Shown in pieces: positions 53,507 through 63,900 of a DNA stretch of 64,000 nt. Every line of letters begins with the position of its first letter. Position 1 is the stretch's first letter. Source of the DNA: Bacteroidales bacterium (GTDB lineage Bacteria; Bacteroidota; Bacteroidia; Bacteroidales; UBA932); contig WRMN01000002.1 of NCBI GenBank assembly GCA_009777095.1, positions 1 through 64,000 of the forward strand, read 5' to 3'. A model generated the notes under the pieces. It was not told where the DNA came from. It did not search any database and worked only from the letters and a program-made list of their open reading frames with translations. Both the position numbers and the translations under genes were made by a program.

Positions 53507-54895
53507 TTATAATTTTAATTGGCGCTCTTCGATTTCCTTATCAATTTCGACAATTCGTTTATCATCTAATTCATATTTAGAGATGATAAACATAGCCAGC
53601 AACAACAGGCCGGCAGGAATTACTACCATTAGCCATAATATTCCCTGTTGCGCCATATTCGATTGCTCTGCTTCTCCGGCATTAAATCCTGTAATGGCAA
53701 GCACGATGCCGGGAACAACTCCGCCCAAGGCGAAGCCCGCTTTAAAGAAGATACCGGTCAGGGCATTGACAATGCCGGAAATTCGCCGCCCCGACTTCCA
53801 TTCTCCATAAGAAATGACTTCGGGGACTAAGGCCCACATATAGCCGGTAGCGACAATGATTCCTGTTGATTTAATGAATTGCGCTACGTAAACGAGCCAC
53901 AACTGCTCTTTCAAGGTCGGCGTAGTAGAAATCAGGTACAGCATAGCCATTCCTATAATAGACACGATTAAAAACACGTAGAACAATCGTTTTTTGCCAA
54001 TGGCTCTTCTAATCATTGGCACTAAAGGAAGGAAGATAAAGGCTGGAATTGACCCTAAGGCATTGAAGTACTTTAAATTATCGGCCTGCCCAAGGTTGTA
54101 CTGCATGTAGTAAGCCGAGGCGGAGTTGCCAATGGCCATCATGGCAAAGGCCGTAATAAAGAAAAAAGCCAAGATGCGCAAGGGGCGGTTTCGGACAAAT
54201 TCGGTAAATAGGTCGGCATATTTCACTGTGTGTGTCTGCGCTTCCTGCATCACAATGCGCTCTTTTGTCTGCGTATAGCAAAAGCACAGCAAGGCAAAGC
54301 CCACCAAGGCATATACAGTCATTACAGCAAACCACACGCCCGATGCCGCCGGTTGCGACCAATCGTTATTCGGAGAAAAATGTTGAATGGTTGCCGGAAT
54401 GCCGAATTGCACGGCTAAGCCTCCCATATTAGCCATGAACATGCGTGTAGATGTCAGTTTAGTAATCTCGTCGGTATCGCGTGTGAGCGAAGCGTTCAGA
54501 GCGCCATAAGGGACATTCACTAAGGTGTAACACAACGACAAAGTTACATAGGTAATGTAGGCATACCACAACTGGCCTGAGAAACCATTCCAAAAAGTTA
54601 AAATTGCCAGACCGGTCAGCGGAATACCTCCCAATATCAGATAGGCGCGATATTTTCCCATTTTGGGATTACGTTTGTCTATGAAAGCGCCAACGAATGG
54701 GTCCCAAAGCACGTCAACCAAACGCACAATTAAAAACATAACAGCAGCTACTTCCGGTTTAATACCGAAAATATTCGTGTAAAAAAAGAGCAGATAAGTC
54801 GCTACTGTTTGATAAATCAAGTTCTGAGCCAAATCGCCCGACCCGAATCCTATCCGCTGTGCCCAGGATAGTTTATAAAATCCTTTAGTATTCAT
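53507..54895 (-). CDS. GPH-type MFS transporter for xylo-oligosaccharides or pentosides
   Basis: 462 aa, 12 membrane segments. The glycoside-pentoside-hexuronide:cation symporter hallmark is seen in the N-terminal RIGFGSGDLAQNLIYQTVAT and RLVDVLWDPFVGAFIDKR, with NVPYGALNASLTRDTDE after the fourth segment. It would carry oligosaccharides from the periplasm with sodium or protons. The gene sits between the two GH10 genes of the xylan locus, which supports a xylan-derived substrate. Confidence 0.92.
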   Translation of the reverse strand: MNTKGFYKLSWAQRIGFGSGDLAQNLIYQTVATYLLFFYTNIFGIKPEVAAVMFLIVRLVDVLWDPFVGAFIDKRNPKMGKYRAYLILGGIPLTGLAILTFWNGFSGQLWYAYITYVTLSLCYTLVNVPYGALNASLTRDTDEITKLTSTRMFMANMGGLAVQFGIPATIQHFSPNNDWSQPAASGVWFAVMTVYALVGFALLCFCYTQTKERIVMQEAQTHTVKYADLFTEFVRNRPLRILAFFFITAFAMMAIGNSASAYYMQYNLGQADNLKYFNALGSIPAFIFLPLVPMIRRAIGKKRLFYVFLIVSIIGMAMLYLISTTPTLKEQLWLVYVAQFIKSTGIIVATGYMWALVPEVISYGEWKSGRRISGIVNALTGIFFKAGFALGGVVPGIVLAITGFNAGEAEQSNMAQQGILWLMVVIPAGLLLLAMFIISKYELDDKRIVEIDKEIEERQLKL

Positions 54896-54955
54896 ATAAT
54901 TTCAATAGGATTGGTTTGTACACTTAATCTATGAAGGTTGTTCAAAAAGAGTTTT

Positions 54956-55065
54956 AGCACACAGATAAGCACAGATATTGTTGATTTACACGAATTGGCA
55001 TTCTTCTAAAATCTCACACTGTTTCATTTTTTCTATCTGAGAAGGTCCATGTTCATCTGTGTGCT
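54956..55065. repeat. Small element bounded by 11-bp inverted repeats
   Basis: AGCACACAGAT (54956-54966) and ATCTGTGTGCT (55055-55065) face each other 110 bp apart in the transporter/GH10 gap. Degenerate CACAGAT and GATTTACACG words lie inside. No coding frame is present. It looks like a non-autonomous dispersed repeat. Confidence 0.6.
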
Positions 55066-55077
55066 TTTTACCTCTTT

Positions 55078-57852
55078 TTATTCCCCTGCATTCTTAAGGT
55101 CGTCATAAGTAAAATCTTCTCCTACATCGCGTCCGGCCAAACCGTCGGCAGCACCCTTGTAGGCCGGTTTACGAATAAGGTTCTTATTCCACAGGCAGGG
55201 TGCGTCATCGGATAACCAATTGGCATTACCATCGTTTACGCCCCATACAGTAATACCGTAACGTTGCGCTTCAGGTACATTTTGCATATACGAATTAATA
55301 ATATACCAGTACATCTCCTTTTGCTCTTCCAACTGGGTCGGGCTGGGCGTAGTAGTTCCCACCTTCACGTCAAGTTCCGTTACTTTAATCAACTTGCCGG
55401 TAGCGGCCATTGCGATGAACATTTCATCAATTCTTTGCTTATTGGAAGTGATTGATACGTGCAATTGTGTACCAAGTCCGTCTATAGGCCGCAGGCCGAG
55501 GGTTGCTAACGAGTCGTCTATATATTGCGCATAATCAAGAAATCCTTGCAATTTTGAAGAACTGTATTCGAGATTATAGTCGTTGATGAAAAGAATATCA
55601 TCGGGGTTTCCGGCTAATTGGGCATATTGGAAGGCTTTTACACCGAAGGCCTTACCTATGTATTCCTGCCATACAAAGACGTCGGAAGCAGTTGCATCGG
55701 TGTTGGACGCATTGCGTGGCTGACCGTTCTCGGCTACAGGCTCATTAAGTGCGTCCCAAGTGCGAACACGGCCTTTGTAGTGAGTAACCATCTTAGTAAT
55801 CCAATCTTCGAGGGCATCGCTGGTAATTTGCGCCTTTTCTTCAGGTGTTTTTTCTATAACTCCGGCACGAACTGTTGTTTTCTTCGTAGTCGGTGCGGTT
55901 CTTGCTTTAGACTTGAATACAAAGGAGCGACGGGCATTTTTATCATACACCAATACATCATCAATATAATAATCGGCCACTGTTTCTCCGAACTGGAATC
56001 CGAACCTTACATTTGAGCCGCTTGATACAATATCCCAAGTTATTTTAACCCATTCAGTAGTACCCGATATTGTTTCTGTACTTCCATATTGGGACGAATA
56101 GGCTGCATTTTGTAGAAACATTTGGATTTTAGAGTTGGCCACTGAAACTTTCACCCATGCTTCGCAGTAATATTCATTTCCATCAATAAAATCAACAGGA
56201 ATAATTGCCTGGCTTTGATACAATGAGCCGGATACGGGATTAGTGAGTTTCATTGAGTAGTCGCCGCCATGCGCTTCGGTTGAAACACGAGCGCGCGTTG
56301 GGCCATTATCTCCATAAGCATTCCAATCGCCTAATTCATAGTAGTTATTCCCCGGTAAATCATCTCTTTCAAAATCGGGATTGGAAATTAAATTAGTATA
56401 GGAGGGCGTTACGGTACCCGTCCTGTCATAGACCAATACGCTATCGATATAATAATCGGCAGATACGGCGCCAAGATTAAATACTAATGTGGTATAAGGA
56501 CCGGGAGCATCAGCTGTAAAGTCCCAAGTTATTTTGGTCCAAGCAGTTTCTACCGTTTTAGCTCCCGAATATTGCGCTGTTGACTGAGTGGATAATTGTA
56601 CTGACCCGACTACTGAGCTTCTTATCCAAGCTTCTGCGTGATAGTCATTTCCCTCTATAAGCGGCGAGGTAAAATTAGTTACCGCCTGCACCTGATAATC
56701 TACACTGGTACCTTGGCTATGGATAATCAATGATTTTCCTACACCACCATATCCCTCGCCATCGGCTGAAATTTCACGCACAGGGCTTCCTGTACCGCCC
56801 CAAGCATTCCAGTCGGGATAAGGGTCGGCGCCTGCGGCATAACTGTCGAAGGTGCCCACAGCTATCAAATTAGTGTAGGACGGGGGAGGCGTACCGCTGT
56901 TCAGGTTCACCAATTCCAAGGTGTTAACGTCAATCCAATAAGTTACATCAGGAGTTTTTCCCATATCGAATTGCACTTTAAAAGTAGCAGCGGTTGGGTC
57001 GGGCAGGGTTACCTGAACATGCTGCCAAGTTCCGTCTGTAGTAAAGTATTCCGCTGACCCTGTTCCTAACCAATTCAGCCATGGGTAATTATTGCTGAGT
57101 CCGTCAAAACTGATACGTAGCTGTCCGGCGGCATTTCCCTTAATATAGAATGATAACACATAGGTTCCGGCAGGATCAACCGTAATAGCGGGAGACACTA
57201 ATTGCGTATCCCAATAGTTTGCAGAAGTAGATGTGTTCACAAATTGAATGGCTTTATCCGTAGCCTGCAAACCTTTACCGTCAACAATGGTTATTCCTGC
57301 TGCATTATTTTGCTTCGTCCAGCCGACGAAAGTACCGTCATTCAGTACTGAAAGGTCGAATAGATTAGTTCCCAGCGGATCTGGAATTGGCGTAGGAGCA
57401 ATCAAGCCTTTCAAGTAGGTAGCATTCTGGTTTTGATGCCAGGCCAAGGTGTGGCCGTATAGCTCCATAGTTTCGGGCAGGAAGCCTGTAATAAAATTAT
57501 CGACCCTGACGAAATTAAGAGCGCCCGAGCCGCCTACCATTGCACCGTGTTTCATATCATAGCCTACCGTTATCGAATTAAAATTTCGATTTACCATTTC
57601 CCTGTAGTCCGTTTTACTTGTATAGTCAGACAAATCAATACCTGATCCAAAGAAAAGTCCTTCAGGTATATAGTGTATCAAATCCTCATATAAATTCAAT
57701 TTTTCGTCATCGTTCAATGGAATATCATTTATATCAGTAATATGGTTGTAATCATCTCCTTCGTATGCTTCCTTCTTTTCGCAGGAAGTCATTACCATAA
57801 AGCAGCCAAATGCTAAAATGACTGTCGGAATTATGAATTTTATTTTTTTCAT
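55078..57852 (-). CDS. GH10 xylanase with catalytic domain split by three carbohydrate-binding modules
   Basis: 924 aa. A lipoprotein signal (FMVMTSCEKKEA) anchors it, probably on the surface. The first GH10 part runs to about residue 150 (LFFGSGIDLSDY and GHTLAWHQNQNATY at 133-146), and the rest resumes near 670 with the acid/base Glu704 in TWDALNEPV and the nucleophile Glu826 in KVTELDVKV. Between them lie three CBM4/9-like beta-sandwich modules: about 165-318 (NLFDLSVLNDGTF), 325-480 (NLIAVGTFDSYA) and 485-640 (NLISNPDFERDD). Modules inserted into GH10 are known from Bacteroides and Prevotella xylanases; three in a row is unusual. It would be the main surface xylan cutter. Confidence 0.92.
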   Translation of the reverse strand: MKKIKFIIPTVILAFGCFMVMTSCEKKEAYEGDDYNHITDINDIPLNDDEKLNLYEDLIHYIPEGLFFGSGIDLSDYTSKTDYREMVNRNFNSITVGYDMKHGAMVGGSGALNFVRVDNFITGFLPETMELYGHTLAWHQNQNATYLKGLIAPTPIPDPLGTNLFDLSVLNDGTFVGWTKQNNAAGITIVDGKGLQATDKAIQFVNTSTSANYWDTQLVSPAITVDPAGTYVLSFYIKGNAAGQLRISFDGLSNNYPWLNWLGTGSAEYFTTDGTWQHVQVTLPDPTAATFKVQFDMGKTPDVTYWIDVNTLELVNLNSGTPPPSYTNLIAVGTFDSYAAGADPYPDWNAWGGTGSPVREISADGEGYGGVGKSLIIHSQGTSVDYQVQAVTNFTSPLIEGNDYHAEAWIRSSVVGSVQLSTQSTAQYSGAKTVETAWTKITWDFTADAPGPYTTLVFNLGAVSADYYIDSVLVYDRTGTVTPSYTNLISNPDFERDDLPGNNYYELGDWNAYGDNGPTRARVSTEAHGGDYSMKLTNPVSGSLYQSQAIIPVDFIDGNEYYCEAWVKVSVANSKIQMFLQNAAYSSQYGSTETISGTTEWVKITWDIVSSGSNVRFGFQFGETVADYYIDDVLVYDKNARRSFVFKSKARTAPTTKKTTVRAGVIEKTPEEKAQITSDALEDWITKMVTHYKGRVRTWDALNEPVAENGQPRNASNTDATASDVFVWQEYIGKAFGVKAFQYAQLAGNPDDILFINDYNLEYSSSKLQGFLDYAQYIDDSLATLGLRPIDGLGTQLHVSITSNKQRIDEMFIAMAATGKLIKVTELDVKVGTTTPSPTQLEEQKEMYWYIINSYMQNVPEAQRYGITVWGVNDGNANWLSDDAPCLWNKNLIRKPAYKGAADGLAGRDVGEDFTYDDLKNAGE

Positions 57853-57885
57853 CTTTATATTTTTTATTGATTATCAATATATGAT

Positions 57886-59226
57886 CTACTCATAGTCACT
57901 ATATGTCGGAACATCTAAGGGAACTATTCTGAAGTTATCCATATATATTATTACATTGGTAGGTTCGGAGGCTTGCAATACGACCAGAGAAGCTCCGCTT
58001 CCGGTAGTAATATCCGTATTGTCGAAGTGAGGCCCCCATTGTTTGTAATTAGCCGTATTCACTGAGTTGGTAACCTCTGCGAAGGTTTTATCCACATAGT
58101 CGGGGCTATCACTGAAAGGCAGAGTGATAGTAAACCACCCGTTCGGATTGGGAAAATCTACTCTTCTGCCGTTCTCTACCCAAGGGGTGTACCACATACA
58201 GTACCTTTGCGCTCCCGAACCGTCTGCAATCACAAAACGAATGGTGCCTGAGTTCCATTCACCTTCAAAATAGACGTCCATTTGAACGCCGCTCAATGAT
58301 GTAGGTGTATTGGAAGGCATAACACTTTCGGTATAAACGCTACTCCAATTGGTACTGTTAGCCCAATAGAATCCCGCATCTACTCTTCCGGCGGGAATAA
58401 GGTCGCCGTCCTCATTGAAAGCGCGGTAAATACCCTGCGACTTCGGGCCGTCGCCTGTAGCAGGGATAATATCCGTAAGATTGCCCGAAACGCCGCTACT
58501 CCAACCATGGTGAGGATCGGAACTGAAATCGGTCATAAACAAACCTTCCCTGAAATTGAAATAGCCGGGCGAGTAAGCGCCGCCGGCAGAACCTTCGACC
58601 AGCACAGATCCCGATTGGGTGATTCCCGCAGGAACGATTAGCGTACAATAAGTACCTTCCTCATCATCGGATTCAATGCCTGTTGTAACCGTTACATTGC
58701 CGGGGAAAGTAATTTTGTGGATTTCATAAAGGTTAGTACCATAAATGTAAATCCTTTCGCCTGCCTGCGGTAAGGTATGAGAAATATTAGTTATTGTAGG
58801 TGCAGCCATGCGAATTTCGAAAGTATAGACCAACTGATTGTCGTCCGATTTCACAAAACGAATGGTATTGCGCACATCTTCGGTAGCTTCCACCGTAGGC
58901 GCGTCGTTAGGCACTTTCACAATCATGGAAGTATTGCTCATCAGGGTTGGGTTGAAGTAAGCGCTTACGCCGTTGATGTACACTTTTTGCATACCGAGGA
59001 AGCCTGTGCCGTCTATGCGGATAAGTTGTCCGAGACGGGCAAAGCTTACCGTACGGTCAAGTACCACATCTTTAGCGTCGCTCAGGTGAACGCTTTTAAC
59101 CACCACCTTATCGTTATTCGAGGGGTATTCATTGTTTTCCTTGCATGATGAGATAAGCGCCGCACAGGATATCATGCCGGCTACCGCTACCCATTCAAAA
59201 ACTTTTTTTATGTTGATTGTATTCAT
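57886..59226 (-). CDS. Surface glycan-binding lipoprotein with IPT/TIG domains
   Basis: 446 aa. A lipoprotein signal (AALISSCKEN) is followed by two immunoglobulin-like IPT/TIG domains (LGQLIRIDGTGFLGMQKVYI and AGERIYIYGTNLYEIHKIT). The C-terminal half is a beta-sandwich with aromatic residues (DPHHGWSSGVSG, WFTITLPFSD, YKQWGPHFDN) that could form a carbohydrate platform. It sits right after susD, the usual place for SusE/F-like binding proteins. Xylan binding is inferred from the operon. Confidence 0.88.
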   Translation of the reverse strand: MNTINIKKVFEWVAVAGMISCAALISSCKENNEYPSNNDKVVVKSVHLSDAKDVVLDRTVSFARLGQLIRIDGTGFLGMQKVYINGVSAYFNPTLMSNTSMIVKVPNDAPTVEATEDVRNTIRFVKSDDNQLVYTFEIRMAAPTITNISHTLPQAGERIYIYGTNLYEIHKITFPGNVTVTTGIESDDEEGTYCTLIVPAGITQSGSVLVEGSAGGAYSPGYFNFREGLFMTDFSSDPHHGWSSGVSGNLTDIIPATGDGPKSQGIYRAFNEDGDLIPAGRVDAGFYWANSTNWSSVYTESVMPSNTPTSLSGVQMDVYFEGEWNSGTIRFVIADGSGAQRYCMWYTPWVENGRRVDFPNPNGWFTITLPFSDSPDYVDKTFAEVTNSVNTANYKQWGPHFDNTDITTGSGASLVVLQASEPTNVIIYMDNFRIVPLDVPTYSDYE

Positions 59227-59251
59227 AGTTAAATTGTGTATTTAGGCAGGG

Positions 59252-60889
59252 TTAAAATAAATCTGTAATTTTAGGTTCCGTAAACACATAAGGAACGGGT
59301 GTTTGTCTCAGTAAGGGATTTTGCACAACTTCCGACTCGGGATAAGGAAGTTTAAGTTTTGCCGCTGTAGCTGTTTCCACCGGCCGTGCATCTTGACTTT
59401 CTATGGTAGTAGTATGCGTATCCTTGTCATAGAGGTACTGGGCGGCACGGTCTTGGTTATTCATATAACCGATTACTTCTTCCTGTCTATAGTAAGAACG
59501 GCGCACCAAATCATACCAGTATTGACCTTCCATAGCTAATTCAATACGGCGTTCGTAATGAATATCGTTGTAGCTAATAGAATTTTTTTCGTACATGCCG
59601 GAGCGTTTACGCACTTCATTGAAGTAATAAAGCGCTTCGGCGTCATTAGTAGAAGTGTTATTGCCCAGCACAGCTTCGGCATAAATAAGATAGACTTCTG
59701 CTAAACGCATCATATAGGTGTTGAGCGCAGAGTTCATGCGCGCCGACTTACCATCTGTATCTTTAGGGCCGCCTGTTACGCCTTTCTTAATATAACACCT
59801 GTCGGTATTATCCTGCGTATATCCGCCATTGGCGGAGTTCAGTTCAGGATAATGGTCGCCACGCGCCATAAAGGTAGCATAACGGCGAATGTCGTCGGTT
59901 ATTTCGTAAGTCCTCATAATATCATAAGAAGCGAAGGTCCAACTGCCCCAGGCTGCGTCGTCGCCTGTAATATCCGAAGAAGCTGCAAAGTAAGCCTGCT
60001 GAGTATTAATAATGCCATAGCCGGTTTCACTGGAAAAGCCGGGCAACCATTGAAGGGCAAAAATACTTTCCGAATTGTTATTATTTTCTACTCTGAACAG
60101 GTCTCCATAATGTTGCATCAGGACAAAATTACTTTCCTTGCACACTTTTTCGGCTGCTTTACGCGCCAATTCCAAATATTCCGGATCGCGCTGTCCGCTG
60201 TTGCGGTCGTTACCGGAAAGGCCTGCACGCGACAGATAAATTCTGGATAACATAGCATAGGCGCTGTATTTATTTAAACGTCCGATTGCCGAAGAAGTTT
60301 GTGGAAGGTGTTTAGCCGCAAACTCTAAATCGCGAATAGCAAATTCAAATACATCTAAACGAGGGTTGGTAGGCACAATAGGATTAGCCACTAAAATGCG
60401 GTTATCCTCAATAATAATTACATCTTCCCACAAAGAAGCCAAATACCAGTAGGCAGTACCACGCATGAAACGAGCTTCGGCTATAGCGGCATTTTTCTGC
60501 TCCTCAGTTACGCCGGTCGCTTTTTCCTTAATATTGTTCAAGGTATTGTTGGCTTGTCCTACCACATTGTAAAACGATTGCCAAGCGCTTACCAAGGGGC
60601 CTGTCAAAGAACTTTCTGTCAAGGTAGTAAAGGGATATATATAATCCGAGTAAGGAGCGAAAAGATTATTGGAACGGCCTTCACCCAATCCGTAAAAAAA
60701 TTTATCATTAAAGTCGAACCATACTTTATTATACAAAGGAGCAGTGGCTGCCATCAGGTCTTCATTAGATTGAAAAAAGTTTTCGAGCGTTACGAAATCA
60801 TTAGGCACCACATCTAAAAACTCATTACAGCTGTTTAAAGAGAACAGCGTTAAGATTGAAACGGCAAATAATTTATATATTGTCTTCAT
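59252..60889 (-). CDS. SusD/RagB family nutrient-binding lipoprotein
   Basis: 545 aa. The lipobox is FSLNSCNEF. The SusD signature TLENFFQSNEDLMAATAPLY is near the N terminus, a TPR-like helical region follows (KYSAYAMLSRIYLSRAG), and MMRLAEVYLIYAEAVLGN with RRIELAMEGQYWYDLVRR is the conserved C-terminal block. SusD caps the SusC barrel and captures the oligosaccharide. It is 12 nt downstream of susC and is part of the xylan locus. Confidence 0.96.
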   Translation of the reverse strand: MKTIYKLFAVSILTLFSLNSCNEFLDVVPNDFVTLENFFQSNEDLMAATAPLYNKVWFDFNDKFFYGLGEGRSNNLFAPYSDYIYPFTTLTESSLTGPLVSAWQSFYNVVGQANNTLNNIKEKATGVTEEQKNAAIAEARFMRGTAYWYLASLWEDVIIIEDNRILVANPIVPTNPRLDVFEFAIRDLEFAAKHLPQTSSAIGRLNKYSAYAMLSRIYLSRAGLSGNDRNSGQRDPEYLELARKAAEKVCKESNFVLMQHYGDLFRVENNNNSESIFALQWLPGFSSETGYGIINTQQAYFAASSDITGDDAAWGSWTFASYDIMRTYEITDDIRRYATFMARGDHYPELNSANGGYTQDNTDRCYIKKGVTGGPKDTDGKSARMNSALNTYMMRLAEVYLIYAEAVLGNNTSTNDAEALYYFNEVRKRSGMYEKNSISYNDIHYERRIELAMEGQYWYDLVRRSYYRQEEVIGYMNNQDRAAQYLYDKDTHTTTIESQDARPVETATAAKLKLPYPESEVVQNPLLRQTPVPYVFTEPKITDLF

Positions 60890-60901
60890 AATAATTAATA
60901 T

Positions 60902-63900
60902 TTAAAAAGTGATATTCAAACCAAAAGTGAATATACGCGGCGAGGGATACCGCGCATTATCGATACCGCTCAGCAAGGCGTCCTGTCCTAAGGAACCGAG
61001 TTCCGGATCATAGCCCTTATACGCTGTAAAGGTATAAAGATTTTGGATATTCATATATACTTTCAGGTTTTCGGCATATATTCTTTCCGCCCATTTTTTG
61101 GGAAAAGTATAGCCTAATGATATATTCTGTATGCGCAGGTAGGAACCGTCTTCTATATAACGGTCCGACACGCGTTGATTTTTGTTGGCATCGGCGGGCG
61201 AAAGGCGCGGCATATCCCAAGCGCCGCCAATCACCTGCAGGTTACGATAATCATCGGAGGGGCCATTGGGGTCAATGAGGCCAAGGCGGGCATAGTTCCG
61301 TGCGTGAGTCGTCATGTTGGTCGATTGGCGCGGGTCTTCCGTCCAACGGCGTATCCAATTGAATACTTTATTGCCGTAAGAGCCATTGAGGTAAATGGTC
61401 AGATCAAAACCTTTATAGCTAAAGGTATTCCCAAAACCGTAAGTAAATTTAGGTTCGGGGTTGCCTATGAAAGTACGGTCGGCGTCATCAATTATTCCAT
61501 CGCCGTTCACATCAGCAAACATCAGGTCGCCTATCCATACACCTGTATTGCTAATGGGAACGCCGTCGGGCATAGGTACCGGTCTTACATTGCCATAAGC
61601 ATCTACGTAGTACATATCGGTCGGGTGGTTGAAGCGGCCAATCACCTGATAGCCGTAGAACATGCCGATAGGCTGTCCTACCATAGTGCGGGTGATAATG
61701 GTAGTTTCAGATCCTCTCGACAAGGTCTTATCCAAGGCTGCGCTTTCCGTATGGAGGGAAAGCACCTTATTCCTATTGGACGATATTACAAAGTTAGAAC
61801 GCCAGGTAAAGTCGTGCTTATCTATGTTCAGGGTATTCAAGGTAAATTCTATACCGCGGTTTTGCAGCGAACCTATGTTTACCCATGGGGACGAGGTAGA
61901 ACCTTGACCGCCCGAACCCACATAAGCAGGCAACGGAACCTGCAGCAACAAATTATTAGTTTGCTTGTTATACCAGTCAACAATAAGTTCTATACGATTG
62001 TTAAACAAATTAAGGTCTAAGCCGATATTGATAGAGCTTGTGCCTTCCCATTTTACATCAGGATTGGCGGTATTAGCGCTCAACATGCCTGTGCCCCAAA
62101 TGGTAGGAACGGAGGCCATAATTGAGGTATAAGCATTGTTCGGAATGTTTTGATTACTTGCGAAACCCCAACCGGTACGAAGTTTAAGGTTGTTGATCCA
62201 ACTGAAAGCCTCTGCATCTTTGAAGAAACTTTCGTTGGAAATTTTCCAAGCTAAGGCGGCAGAGGGGAACAGTGCCCATCGGTTCCTTTTATCGAATTTT
62301 GAAGTACCGTCATAACGAAGAGTAGCGGTTAACAGATAGCGGTCGTTGTAGGAGTAAAAAGTTCTTCCGAAGAACGACAATAGTCTGCTATCTCCGCTAT
62401 TACCGCTATTCATTGCCGTAGTAGCATCGCCGGCATCTAAGTCGGTAGCGCCATTGGTCAGGAAGCCTGAGCGATAGCCGGAAAGGTATTCCCAGCGGCT
62501 ATCCGACATTTCCTGTCCGACCATAGCGCTGATATTATGTTTTTCGGCAAGTGTTATATTGTAGGTCAACACATTACGCCAAGACCAATATACGTTGTAT
62601 GATTTGGTACGGCTTGATTCCCGCACGTCATTGTGAATAGCGCCAAAGGTATAAGAAGGCGTAAAGCGGTAAGTATTGTTCATACCGATATTTGTAGAAA
62701 ATTCAGTACGCAGGCTGAGTCCCTCAATAAATTTAAAATCAAGGTATATATTACCACGAACATTACTAACTTCGGCATCGTTTTGCTTCAATTGGGCTAA
62801 ACCTACAGGGTTTGATTGTACAAATTCATCTGTATCGGGGCCACCGTAGCTGCCGTCCGGATTACGGGCGGCTACATTGGGTGTTTGTTGTAGCGCTATG
62901 TTAATTAAGTCGTTATCGGATACCGTAATGTTTTGCTGAGTATTACTCAAGGCAAAACTAACGCCCATATTCAGCCAAGGCTTTACTTCTCCGTCTATGG
63001 AGCCATTAAGGTTCAAGCGTTTAAAACCGGAGCCCAAGGCTATACCATTCTGGTCAAGGAAGCCGCCGCCCACCGCATACACCATTTTATCACTACCTCC
63101 CGATATGGAAAGGTTATGGCTTTGCATGAAAGCAGGGTTAAACAGTTCGGCTTGCCAATCGGTACCTTCGCCCAGCAAGTCAGGGCGCACAAAATTATCG
63201 TCCATGGGGTATCCCATGATAGTGCATCTTTCGTTCTTATGGTAAGCATATTCCCGAAGATTAAGCAGGTCGAGCTTTTTGGGCATCACCTGTACGCCGA
63301 GATAGCCGTCATAGTTAATACGTGCAGCTCCTTTTTCACCCCGTTTAGTAGTAATAATGATGACTCCGTTAGCGCCGCGAGAACCATAGATAGCTGTAGC
63401 AGATACATCTTTCAAGATGTCCATAGACACAATGTCGGAAGGATTGATAGACGACAAGACGTTACTGGTATTAGAACCCGTAGAGCCATCAATCACCACG
63501 CCATCAATCACAAAGAAAGGCTCATTGGAGGCATTCAGGGAGTTGATACCACGTATGCGGATAGACGAGCTGCCACCCGGAATACCTGAGTTTTGGGCTA
63601 CTTGCACCCCTGCGGCGCGGCCTAACAGTACCTGATCAAGCGAAGTAGATACCGATTGGGCGATAGCATTAGCCGATACGGAAACTACCGAGCCGGTGAG
63701 ATCGCTACGTCTCATTTGTCCGTAGCCTACTACCACTACTTCGGCCAGCAAATGCGCGTCCGGCTCCATGGTAACGTCAATCCGTGTTCGGTTGTTCACA
63801 GGTTCTTCCTTGGTAATCATGCCCAAGAAAGAAAACACCAACACAGCATCGGACGCTGCATTAATAGTATAAGCGCCGTCAGCATCGGTGAAGGCGGCAA

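Noticed and set aside
61175-62020. 281-codon plus-strand frame
   Set aside because: Antisense shadow of the SusC barrel; no start context or recognisable family.
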